From contig NZVS01000077.1 of the NCBI GenBank assembly GCA_002701555.1, positions 1 through 19,136 on the forward strand: 19,136 nt of DNA, written 5' to 3'. The translations under genes were made by a program, and so were the position numbers. How positions within the stretch are numbered: the first letter of the stretch is position 1; each line of letters begins with the position of its first letter. The notes under the pieces were generated by a model, which had not been told where the DNA came from, ran no database searches, and was given only the letters and a program-made list of their open reading frames with translations. Origin of the DNA: Alphaproteobacteria bacterium. GTDB taxonomy: Bacteria > Pseudomonadota > Alphaproteobacteria > Micavibrionales > Micavibrionaceae. This document shows positions 1 through 5,765 of this stretch, piece after piece.

Positions 1-1061
1 GCTGCCAGCGGGATCATCTCAATCCATTGCGAGGCAAACAGGATAAAACCAAGGAGCGCAACTGCTGCTGTAATGCCTGAGAGGCGTCCACGCCCGCCGG
101 AGTTAATATTAATCATGGATTGTCCAATCATGGCACAACCACCCATCGCCCCGAAAAGACCGCATGTCGTGTTGGCAAGCCCTTGCCCGACACATTCCTG
201 AGATGTACGTCCGCGCGTATCTGTCATTTCATCAATGAGTGTGAGAGTTAGCAGACTTTCAATCAAGCCGATTGCAGCCAAAGTCACAGAAACAGGCAAG
301 ATGATGTAAAGCGTCTCCCATGTCATTGGTACCATGGGAATATGGAATTCGGGTAAGCCCCCGGCAACACTTGCGAGGTCACCCACTGTTTTGGTATCCA
401 GATCAAGCCCTATAACAAGAAAAGAAACGCCTAAAATTGAAACGAGTGATGAAGGAATTAACCGTCCGAGTTTCGGCACCTTGGGAAATGCCCAGATAAT
501 TAACATTGTGAGCACAGTCAGACCCAGCATGAGGTTCATGTCATTACCTGTTAGCCAGCCGCCATTGAATAGCACATCAATAGCGCTGTGAGATCCTTCC
601 GAGGTGTACGCGTCTTCAACGCCCTCAACCGCAGGCGTTTTAAACTGGCCAAGCTGTGCAAGGAAAATAACGATGGCCAAACCGTTTACAAAACCCAGCA
701 TTACCGGATAGGGAACAAGACGTATGAACTTCCCAAGCTGAAAAACGCCGGCACCAATTTGTATCAGACCAGTCAGAAAAACGGCGGCAAACAGATATTC
801 AGCACCATATACTGTAACAAGTCCGACCATCGCAACTGCCATAGCACCCGTCGCCCCCGAAATCATGCCGCTGCGCCCCCCTAAGATTGAGGTGATAAAG
901 CCGACAAAGAATGCGGCGTAAAGCCCCACAAGTGGATCAACTTTTGCAACAAAGGCAAAGGCGATAGCCTCTGGCACAAGGGCCAAAGCCACTGTCAAAC
1001 CCGATAAAATATCGGCGCGCGGGTTATCGGTAAGGTGAAAGCGTCTGACAAGGCGGAGCAT
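1..1061 (-). CDS. SulP family inorganic anion transporter (3' end beyond the window)
   Basis: The reverse strand from the ATG at 1061 stays open to the window edge (353 codons, no stop). It encodes a strongly hydrophobic protein starting MLRLVRRFHLTDNPRADIL and then SGLTVALALVPEAIAFA, the opening helix of SulP/SLC26 anion permeases. Further family features are repeated Gly/Ala-rich helices and the segment CGLFGAMGGCAMIGQSMINI near residue 320. SulP proteins sit in the inner membrane and carry sulfate, bicarbonate or other anions by symport or exchange; the substrate cannot be read here. Full-length members have about 490-570 residues and often a C-terminal STAS domain, so a third or more of this one is missing. 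A weak purine-rich stretch (AGAGACCGAG) precedes the ATG. The gene downstream is not visible. Confidence 0.93.
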   Translation of the reverse strand, partial: MLRLVRRFHLTDNPRADILSGLTVALALVPEAIAFAFVAKVDPLVGLYAAFFVGFITSILGGRSGMISGATGAMAVAMVGLVTVYGAEYLFAAVFLTGLIQIGAGVFQLGKFIRLVPYPVMLGFVNGLAIVIFLAQLGQFKTPAVEGVEDAYTSEGSHSAIDVLFNGGWLTGNDMNLMLGLTVLTMLIIWAFPKVPKLGRLIPSSLVSILGVSFLVIGLDLDTKTVGDLASVAGGLPEFHIPMVPMTWETLYIILPVSVTLAAIGLIESLLTLTLIDEMTDTRGRTSQECVGQGLANTTCGLFGAMGGCAMIGQSMININSGGRGRLSGITAAVALLGFILFASQWIEMIPLA

Positions 1062-1154
1062 AACTCGGTCTCTTTTTTTAAAGGATTAAATTTTGATTTG
1101 TAACTTAAGGATAAATACTAAGCATGGCCTATAGCACAGCACATACTTACAAAC

Positions 1155-1184
1155 AAACCCTTTGTCATGGGGAACAAAGGGTTT
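1155..1184 (-). terminator. Stem-loop terminator between the 1203-1589 gene and the SulP gene
   Basis: A perfect 11-bp inverted repeat pairs AAACCCTTTGT (1155-1165) with ACAAAGGGTTT (1174-1184) across an 8-nt loop. It lies about 20 nt past the stop of the minus-strand gene 1203-1589. On the minus strand the stem is followed by an interrupted T run (GTTTGTTTG). It also ends in TTTT on the plus strand, but no plus-strand gene runs into it. It should separate the small gene from the SulP gene downstream. Confidence 0.7.
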
Positions 1185-1202
1185 TCCTTGTATTATTTTA
1201 AA

Positions 1203-1589
1203 CTATGCAGGGCAGGATTGCGCAATGGCGGGCACATCAATACCTGCATCCTTGGCGGTATTACACAGTAATGACTCAGTATACGGCGACATTGTACGTG
1301 TTCCGGCACCATCATCAACAGTATGGTGAGGTAGGTCATAAACCGAGGATGAGCTTGCGAAGATAGGCAGTACGGTTTGGGACTGCCTACGGGCCGTGCC
1401 ATCCTCACAAAAAGTATAAGTTGCACCATTGCCAAGTACATTTTGCGAAACCGTCTGGCAATTATCTTTCCCGTTGAAGGTCATTTCTATCTGGTTTTCC
1501 CGTGCATCGATATCTTTTTGCATGGGGATCAGAATGTTAAGTGCGGCCAGTGCGAAAACACCAAGGCCCAGTTGGGTCATGTCGTTCAT
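1203..1589 (-). CDS. Small exported or membrane-anchored protein, unknown function
   Basis: This 128-residue protein is not recognised. It opens MNDMTQLGLGVFALAALNIL, giving one hydrophobic segment (about residues 6-22) that could be an uncleaved anchor or a poor signal peptide. The rest is polar and soluble-looking. It has four cysteines: two near the middle (DNCQTV and TYTFCEDG) and two near the C-terminus (LLCNT and QSCPA). That pattern would suit two disulfides in the periplasm, consistent with the hydrophobic N-terminus. The ATG at 1589 follows a purine-rich stretch (AAAGAGAAAAGAC). An 11-bp stem-loop lies directly downstream, so it is probably transcribed alone. It faces away from the dehydrogenase gene at 1784, with about 195 bp of AT-rich DNA between them that should hold both promoters. 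Confidence 0.6.
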   Translation of the reverse strand: MNDMTQLGLGVFALAALNILIPMQKDIDARENQIEMTFNGKDNCQTVSQNVLGNGATYTFCEDGTARRQSQTVLPIFASSSSVYDLPHHTVDDGAGTRTMSPYTESLLCNTAKDAGIDVPAIAQSCPA

Positions 1590-1783
1590 GTCTTTTCTCT
1601 TTTCATTTTTTTGAGATTGCTTTTAGGCATGTAGCGGCAAGAGCCATTTATAGCGCCGTTTCTTATGGCAAATAAATAACATAAGACTATGTAAAAAGTA
1701 AAGTTCTTTTTCACCGTGTTTTTCTAGAAAATCAAGCAGTATGTTTTATTTAGTATCTAATATATAAATTTAGAGAGGTTTTG

Positions 1784-2467
1784 ATGATGGGTAAAAAAGT
1801 TATAATCACTGGTGGCTCGGGACTGATTGGCGAAAAATTGTGTAAAGGTCTGACCGAAGACGGGTGGGATGTTGCCAATTTTGATACGGAAAAACCTGAT
1901 AACAAAATTCATACCGTTATTTGTGACATTGGCAATGAGGCCTCTGTTTCTCAGGCGTTTGAGATGTTGGGCTGGGATAATCTAGATCTTCTGATCAACA
2001 ATGCGGCATATCAAAACAACTTTGATACCCACCTGACTAAACTGCGTTTGGAGGAGTGGGAGAAAACCGTGACCACTAACCTTACCGGTATTTTTTTAAT
2101 GAGCCGCGCAGCCGCAAAGCTTATGAATAAGGGCGGAGCGATTATCAACCTTGCCTCAACTCGCGCCTTTATGTCAGAGGGCGGGGATTTTCCCTATGCC
2201 GCTACCAAAGGCGGAATTGTTGCCTTGAGCCAGGCACTTGCCATAAATCTCGGGCCACATATACGGGTAAATGCGATTGCGCCGGGATGGATTACAGATG
2301 CGAAAGCTTTACGAAAAAAAGACCATGAGCAACATCCAGCAGGGCGTGTTGGTCGGCCCGAAGATATTTTAGGGGCTGTACGTTATCTGGCGGATGCTGA
2401 ATTTGTCACAGGGGAAACCCTCACCATTGATGGTGGTATGACAAAGAAAATGATTTATGAGCACTAA
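1784..2467 (+). CDS. Short-chain dehydrogenase/reductase (SDR) family oxidoreductase
   Basis: A classical SDR of 227 residues with a Rossmann fold. The N-terminal nucleotide-binding motif is TGGSGLIG (about residues 10-17). An NNAA motif follows (LLINNAAYQ), then the catalytic serine in INLAST and the YxxxK pair in YAATKGG. The family C-terminus is present as RVNAIAPGW and VTGETLTIDGGM. Such enzymes use NAD(P)(H) to oxidise alcohols or reduce carbonyls; the substrate cannot be inferred. A TTG at 1781 is in frame, but GAGAGG at 1773-1778 is better placed for the ATG at 1784 (5 nt) or at 1787 (8 nt). The last codons (KKMIYEH, then TAA) are repeated almost exactly at 3214-3241, beyond the next gene. 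The downstream gene runs towards it, so it is probably monocistronic. Confidence 0.92.
   Translation: MMGKKVIITGGSGLIGEKLCKGLTEDGWDVANFDTEKPDNKIHTVICDIGNEASVSQAFEMLGWDNLDLLINNAAYQNNFDTHLTKLRLEEWEKTVTTNLTGIFLMSRAAAKLMNKGGAIINLASTRAFMSEGGDFPYAATKGGIVALSQALAINLGPHIRVNAIAPGWITDAKALRKKDHEQHPAGRVGRPEDILGAVRYLADAEFVTGETLTIDGGMTKKMIYEH
2446..2463. repeat. Direct repeat, copy 1: 3' end of the SDR gene
   Basis: GAAAATGATTTATGAGCA is identical at 2446-2463 and 3221-3238. With flanks, the match extends to about 25 nt with two differences and includes the in-frame TAA. This copy is the true end of the SDR coding sequence. The two copies bracket the pilin-like gene. Confidence 0.85.
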
Positions 2468-2485
2468 TGGAAAGTGTTGATTGAT

Positions 2486-3187
2486 CTATTTAGCTTCTAA
2501 TATATAGAAAAAAGCATAGCTTCCGGATCCGTTATAATCAATACACCCGTTACCTAGACTGAATTCATCACCCTGATGGGCGTTTTGCCCAAAACCATAT
2601 GTTTTTGTGTCCCAAAAGTATCTCCAACCTGAAAAACCCTGATTAGAGCCTGCCAATATAGCTGTGCCGATAGAGTTACTGCCGTGAATTTTTTGATTTA
2701 TACTGCGGCAAACCTGTTCTTTAAGGGGTCTTAACCAGAAATAGTTGTCTGGAAGAGACGTGCCAATTTCGTTACCATTAACTCTAATTTGTCCATTATA
2801 TATAGCATAACTAACAGTGGCGCCTTCCTGTAAAGCTTTGGAAAAATTCTGCGGAGTTTCTCCGCCTTCCGGACTGAAAAGCCCAATAGTGTTGCATTGA
2901 GTAATGGCTGTGTTACCGACATAGCACGTTCCATTACTATCTGCTGCGGTATTATTAAACAATACTTCTTCATACCCTCCGATCATTTTCAATCTAAGAA
3001 CTCTTTGCTGATATGAGCTGACAGCGTTAAGAATTTGTGCGGCTATAATCTCTGACTTTTCTTTTTCCGCATTCCCGTCACCTCTGTTGGACTGAGTAAC
3101 GGCATAGGAAAGGGCAGCAAAAAGAACGACAGCAATTAAAATTAAGAATAGGACATTCCCATTTTGATCTGGTGTATTTATTCTCAT
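2486..3187 (-). CDS. Pilin-like membrane-anchored protein
   Basis: The 233-residue product begins with a short polar stretch, MRINTPDQNG, followed by a hydrophobic helix NVLFLILIAVVLFAALSYAV (residues 11-30) and a long polar domain. This layout (short charged leader, one helix starting about ten residues in, then helical spacer EKEKSEIIAAQILNAVSSYQ) is that of type IV pilin or pseudopilin-like proteins, although the canonical GFTLIE cleavage motif is absent. Alphaproteobacteria of the Micavibrio type, as I recall, carry several paralogues with a GNVLFLILIAV start. The C-terminal part has cysteines in NGTCYVG, TQCNTIG, QVCRSIN and NGCIDYN, possibly forming disulfides outside the membrane. No Shine-Dalgarno sequence is visible before the ATG at 3187. 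The gene converges on the SDR gene. Its role (adhesin, minor pilin or secretion pseudopilin) is open. Confidence 0.7.
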   Translation of the reverse strand: MRINTPDQNGNVLFLILIAVVLFAALSYAVTQSNRGDGNAEKEKSEIIAAQILNAVSSYQQRVLRLKMIGGYEEVLFNNTAADSNGTCYVGNTAITQCNTIGLFSPEGGETPQNFSKALQEGATVSYAIYNGQIRVNGNEIGTSLPDNYFWLRPLKEQVCRSINQKIHGSNSIGTAILAGSNQGFSGWRYFWDTKTYGFGQNAHQGDEFSLGNGCIDYNGSGSYAFFYILEAK

Positions 3188-3220
3188 AGAAAAATGGTAT
3201 CACGAATCTATTAAAATAAT

Positions 3221-3238
3221 GAAAATGATTTATGAGCA
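3221..3238. repeat. Direct repeat, copy 2: vestigial SDR gene end
   Basis: This is the second copy of GAAAATGATTTATGAGCA, in the same orientation as 2446-2463. Read in the SDR frame it encodes M-K-M-I-Y-E-H followed by TAA, with a synonymous CAT for CAC at the last codon. There is no gene body in front of it: the upstream bases belong to the start region of the pilin-like gene. It ends about 14 nt before the left attachment repeat of the island. Confidence 0.8.
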
Positions 3239-3252
3239 TTAAAACTTGGAAA

Positions 3253-3273
3253 AAATGGTGGAGGAGGCTGGAT
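3253..3273. repeat. Left attachment site (att core) of the tRNA-Tyr island
   Basis: A 21-bp perfect copy of the 3' end of the tRNA-Tyr gene: it starts AAATGG, continues TGGAGGAGGCTGG and ends AT. The other copy is at 8665-8685. Similarity stops immediately on both sides (A/T at either edge). It contains the complement of the encoded CCA end, the discriminator base, the acceptor-stem strand and the first bases of the T arm. Outside it, the six A's at 3250-3255 read as a T run on the tRNA strand, which is what one expects after an intact tRNA gene. That marks this as the displaced original 3' junction. Confidence 0.92.
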
Positions 3274-3343
3274 ACTCTACCATAAATTTAAAACCCTTAT
3301 CTAGCGCGGTTTGGCGCGCACGGTTTTAATCGCCTACCCTTTA

Positions 3344-3355
3344 AATGTCACACTT
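3344..3355 (+). other. Possible integrase arm-type site, left
   Basis: AATGTCACACTT here and AATGTCCCACTT at 8594-8605 match at 11 of 12 positions in the same orientation. They lie about 70 and 60 bp inside the left and right att repeats. In the circular form they would flank the joined core on both sides, as arm-type sites do for lambda-like integrases. Chance similarity is not excluded. Confidence 0.3.
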
Positions 3356-3397
3356 CTGTCAAGGGCGTTATTTTTTAAATTGCCATGAAAAAAGGAA

Positions 3398-4159
3398 CTA
3401 TGCTGCCAATTCAGTATTGTATTTTTCGCGCTCACTCCAGAGAATTGGCTTAATATCATAACTATTTAAAGCATCCAAAACGTTGCTTGAGACGTTTCTG
3501 TCATTGTCGTTGACGACAGCATAAGCTTTTGAATTCGTAGGTCTAATTTCCTTGGTATCTATCCAATCTACGATAATAGAGTCTGCGCTATTACGAACGG
3601 GATTATTTATTGTTTTTAGTATACGTTCAGGCGCTTTAGAAGATTTTGATATTAAGAAATCAAACTTTCGTGCATAACCTGACCTACCTATAAATGATAT
3701 CTGTTCAGAATAACGAATATCATTCGTATCCAACCATCCTCTAACATCCTCAAAAAACAAACTATGAACATGAGATTCTGCTAAATAGAACATATCGTTA
3801 ACAGCTAGGATTGCCTGAACTAGAGAATGCTTTCTGAGAGCAAAATTATCTTCCGTCGCTGTGATTTGCAATTCATTCCCGTTTAGAGAAACTCCATATC
3901 CGTTTAGTGTAAGTGTAAGTAGTTTTTTCCTTTTCTCGCTATCTAGAGAACAACCTTCTTGCTTAAGCCCCATTATGGTAGCGCCATCATCTGTAAGCAG
4001 AAAACCGTTATTCGTTTTTTGTAAATAGATTTGGATGTAGTCATTATTCCTATCTAAGTAAGGCGCTGTGATTTCAACCCACTTGTTGATAGTTTTCCAA
4101 GCGGTTTTATCCTTTAGCCAAGTGTAGTACTTGTCAATGAGAGGGGAAATATCCGTCAT
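3398..4159 (-). CDS. DUF1828 + DUF1829 domain protein, second gene of a two-gene module
   Basis: This 253-residue soluble protein resembles proteins combining DUF1828 and DUF1829, judged by recalled family patterns and not a search. The N-terminal half (about 10-120) has YYTWLKDKT, VEITAPYLDRNNDYIQIYL, FLLTDDGATI and a GYGV segment, as in DUF1828. The C-terminal half (about 160-246) has ARKFDFLIS, PERILKTINNP, IVDWIDTKEIRP and ILWSER, as in DUF1829. Biochemical function is unknown to me. Asp167 in FDF and the D201-T-K203 triad on the next hydrophobic strand would fit a PD-(D/E)XK nuclease core, but that is conjecture. Its ATG overlaps the stop of the upstream DUF6978-like gene as ATGA (4156-4159), with AGAGGA about 7 nt before it, so the two are translationally coupled. 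There is no signal peptide or membrane segment. Confidence 0.75.
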   Translation of the reverse strand: MTDISPLIDKYYTWLKDKTAWKTINKWVEITAPYLDRNNDYIQIYLQKTNNGFLLTDDGATIMGLKQEGCSLDSEKRKKLLTLTLNGYGVSLNGNELQITATEDNFALRKHSLVQAILAVNDMFYLAESHVHSLFFEDVRGWLDTNDIRYSEQISFIGRSGYARKFDFLISKSSKAPERILKTINNPVRNSADSIIVDWIDTKEIRPTNSKAYAVVNDNDRNVSSNVLDALNSYDIKPILWSEREKYNTELAA

Positions 4160-4605
4160 GAGAACAATCCTCTAGTAAACTTTGGCAATGTTCTGACATT
4201 ACAGTAATGCATAAAATCGCATAAAGTTTGAAAAGCATTATCTAAATCAGAGAACTTGTTAGGAGGGATTTCAAAAGCCCACTTAAGACCATAACCTTCT
4301 TTATAAACGTGTAAATGTCTTGAGCCGATTTCCTCCCCGTCTGGATTTCTATGAGGTGGTCCGTCTAAATCTAATCTTGCTAAGCCCAAAATTTTCCTTC
4401 CTCTAAAATGGTGGTTCCTTTTAGAAAGATTTATAGAATGACGGGAATAGTTTAAAATAAATGCCTCCCTTTCATCGTCTGACACTAAATGTATATCTAA
4501 TGCCCCACCAAAATCAGGAAGTTCAATAGGGTCATTATTCAGGGGCACTTTGTTCATTGCCAATAGAGCATCACCTTCTGATTGTGAAAGTAAAACCTCA
4601 GTCAT
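4156..4605 (-). CDS. DUF6978-like protein, first gene of a two-gene module
   Basis: This 149-residue soluble protein has the conserved blocks I associate with the family named DUF6978. They are DLDGPPHRNPDG (79-90), RHLHVYKEGYGLKWAFEIP (96-114) and DFMHYCNVRTLPK (130-142), with RHSINLSKRNHHFRGR before them. The family name is from memory and should be checked. The density of conserved His, Arg and Lys (HRNPDGEE, HLHVYKEG) suggests a nucleic-acid-binding or nuclease-like site, which is inference. The ATG at 4605 has AAGGGA 7 nt upstream. It is followed with a 4-nt overlap by the DUF1828/1829 gene, so the products are probably made in step and may form a complex. Toxin-antitoxin or defence roles are plausible given the island setting, but nothing in the sequence proves them. 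Confidence 0.72.
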   Translation of the reverse strand: MTEVLLSQSEGDALLAMNKVPLNNDPIELPDFGGALDIHLVSDDEREAFILNYSRHSINLSKRNHHFRGRKILGLARLDLDGPPHRNPDGEEIGSRHLHVYKEGYGLKWAFEIPPNKFSDLDNAFQTLCDFMHYCNVRTLPKFTRGLFS

Positions 4606-4728
4606 TAAAAATTCCCTTAGTAAATGTATTTGGTAAAACTTATTTTATTAAACTGCTTTCAATAGCCTATAAGAAGAATGCCATATTAAATATTATTTTC
4701 AAAGCTCTACAACAATTAATTTGTTCCG

Positions 4729-4757
4729 TTGACGGATTCTGGCTTTTCGCCTAACGT
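4729..4757 (+). promoter_or_regulatory. Sigma-70-type promoter of the island RNA
   Basis: TTGACG (4729-4734) and TAACGT (4752-4757) are separated by exactly 17 bp. The -35 matches consensus at five of six positions, while the -10 is weaker. The predicted start is near A4764. The promoter faces away from the DUF6978-like gene, so the 160-bp gap between them holds divergent control elements. Confidence 0.6.
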
Positions 4758-4763
4758 GGTTGC

Positions 4764-4962
4764 AGAGCTTTAAGTAAAGAGCTTCGGGGCGTAGTAACCT
4801 CTTTCCAGAGCGGTCATATCAACATCAGGCCGTTAAATATGATGTTGCTTTCTCTATGTCGAGAAGGCAACGGAATACAACAACGCTTGCGTGAATACGT
4901 TGCGCTGTTCTCTGGACAGTTACTAACTTCTCGGCTCTTGAGCGAAAGCTCGGAGCCGTTTT
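4764..4962 (+). ncRNA. Structured RNA, about 200 nt, family not recognised
   Basis: No convincing reading frame covers this stretch, but it folds well by eye. A long-range stem pairs TAGTAAC (4792-4798) with GTTACTA (4919-4925). Inside it, CCAGAG (4805-4810) pairs with CTCTGG (4910-4915). Within that, GTTGCTTTCTC (4844-4854) and GAGAAGGCAAC (4861-4871) make an 11-bp hairpin with a 6-nt loop and one G-U. CAACG and CGTTG (about 4880-4902) form a smaller one, and CAACATC/GATGTTG is a competing pairing (4820-4847). A 17-bp-spaced promoter precedes it and a GAAA-capped terminator closes it. It is either a free small RNA or an attenuator-type leader of the gene at 4987. It resembles neither tmRNA, RNase P RNA nor an obvious riboswitch class; 6S-like or retron-like folds were considered and not supported. 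Confidence 0.6.
4932..4962 (+). terminator. Rho-independent terminator of the island RNA
   Basis: CGGCTC (4932-4937) pairs with GAGCCG (4953-4958), and GAGC (4940-4943) with GCTC (4948-4951) around a GAAA tetraloop. TT opposite G makes a small internal bulge. TTTTAATTT follows the stem. It lies only 24 nt before the ATG at 4987, so it either ends an independent small RNA or conditionally attenuates that gene. Confidence 0.8.
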
Positions 4963-4986
4963 AATTTAAACACAGGAGTTGGTTAC

Positions 4987-5325
4987 ATGAAAATAGTCAT
5001 ATTGATTGGGGGAATTATCCTCTATGCATTCGCTGGTTTCGCAGGTCTGGGATTTTATGCCGTATGTTTACTTATGGCGTGGTACATACTTATTGAACGT
5101 GGTCTGCTATTCATAAGGTCATACCTCTACCTTACGACATTGCGTGACACGAAAGACGAAACCTATGCTAATCAGAGAGCCAATAGCGTCGGAGTATTCG
5201 ATTCCCGAGCGCATTACCATGATGCGTTATTCTACGCGAGCATGTACGCAGAAGGTCGGCAATTAGAAGTTATAAATGCAGCTAAAGAGTTCGGATATCA
5301 GAGTAAGGGATTGGTCAGTTTATGA
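4987..5325 (+). CDS. Small membrane protein of the island, unknown function
   Basis: This 112-residue protein is not recognised. It begins MKIVILIGGIILYAFAGFAG and continues hydrophobic through LGFYAVCLLMAWYILIERGL, giving two closely spaced membrane helices (about 3-20 and 22-37). A positively charged helix and a soluble C-terminal half follow (DTKDETYANQRANSVGVFDS and onwards). AGGAG (4974-4978) sits 8 nt before the ATG, the clearest ribosome site in the island. The gene lies directly behind the terminator of the structured RNA, so it may be expressed only on read-through. Another frame overlaps its 3' end and continues to 5389 with protein-like sequence, so a recent or programmed frameshift could extend it. 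Small two-helix proteins are common effectors or immunity partners in mobile elements, but no role can be assigned. Confidence 0.62.
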   Translation: MKIVILIGGIILYAFAGFAGLGFYAVCLLMAWYILIERGLLFIRSYLYLTTLRDTKDETYANQRANSVGVFDSRAHYHDALFYASMYAEGRQLEVINAAKEFGYQSKGLVSL

Positions 5326-5389
5326 CCATGCTCCAGAAGAGGTGAAACCTGCCTTTAAGCGTGATTATCCTTCAACATGGCCATTATAG
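5276..5389 (+). CDS. Possible small overlapping ORF or frameshifted C-terminal extension
   Basis: In the +1 frame relative to the small membrane protein, an ATG at 5276 opens a 37-codon frame. It overlaps the last 50 bases of that gene and runs 64 bases beyond its stop. The non-overlapping part reads RDWSVYDHAPEEVKPAFKRD and then YPSTWPL, with a charged and aromatic composition more like protein than random AT-rich DNA. No ribosome binding site is evident. It may be a real small gene, the former C-terminus of the 4987 gene separated by a frameshift, or chance. Confidence 0.3.
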   Translation: MQLKSSDIRVRDWSVYDHAPEEVKPAFKRDYPSTWPL

Positions 5390-5452
5390 GAATAGCCAGG
5401 AGTATGACCAAGAGGGGCAGGTATAATCTAATACTAGTAATATACAGTTTAT

Positions 5453-5640
5453 ATTAAGGTATAATAATAGCTGTAATAATACTGGTATATATTACTAATG
5501 GTTATAAACTGTAGAATACTATCTAATATATTAAGATATAATAATAACTGTAGAATACTGGTATATATTACTAATGTTTATAAACTGTAGAGTACTACCT
5601 AGTCTATTAAGTATAAGTACATAGTATTATAAACAGTATA
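5453..5640. repeat. AT-rich tandem repeat, unit about 77 bp
   Basis: Two units, 5453-5529 and 5530-5605, align along their whole length with roughly 85% identity by eye and a few 1-nt gaps. Shared blocks are TATAATAATA, AATACTGGTATATATTACTA and TATAAACTGTAG. A third, degenerate start (ATTAAGTATAAG) begins at 5606 and includes TATTATAAACAGTATA. Before the first unit, TAGTAATATACAGTTTATA (5435-5453) resembles the same elements in inverted order. The surrounding 5390-5765 is gene-free and extremely AT-rich, with several TATAAT-like hexamers. It may hold the promoter of the 5766 gene, protein-binding iterons or a replication or excision control site. Confidence 0.7.
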
Positions 5641-5765
5641 TAATTACTTAAATTAATACATAGAAGGATATAAAGTAGTCTTTATTATAATGACATGCTT
5701 ATATAATATGAACATTAGTACTAAATAAACGATATAAGCAAATACCTATAGTTAAGTAATTACTA

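Noticed and set aside
334..884. Two plus-strand open frames of 85 and 98 codons
   Set aside because: They lie wholly inside the reverse-strand SulP coding region, have no family features and read as antisense shadows.
3303..3320. GCGCG-GTTTGG-CGCGC hairpin near the left att as a terminator of the DUF operon
   Set aside because: Only five base pairs, and no T run on the minus strand where the operon would end; left as a plain inverted repeat.
4764..4962. Structured RNA as 6S RNA or a retron msr-msd
   Set aside because: No reverse transcriptase gene is nearby, so a retron is unsupported. The closing-stem and central-bubble layout is only loosely 6S-like, and a copy on a recent island is unlikely to be the housekeeping 6S RNA.
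5427..5640. AT-rich repeats as a CRISPR array
   Set aside because: The units are contiguous, about 77 bp and diverged, without alternating constant repeats and unique spacers, and no cas gene is present.
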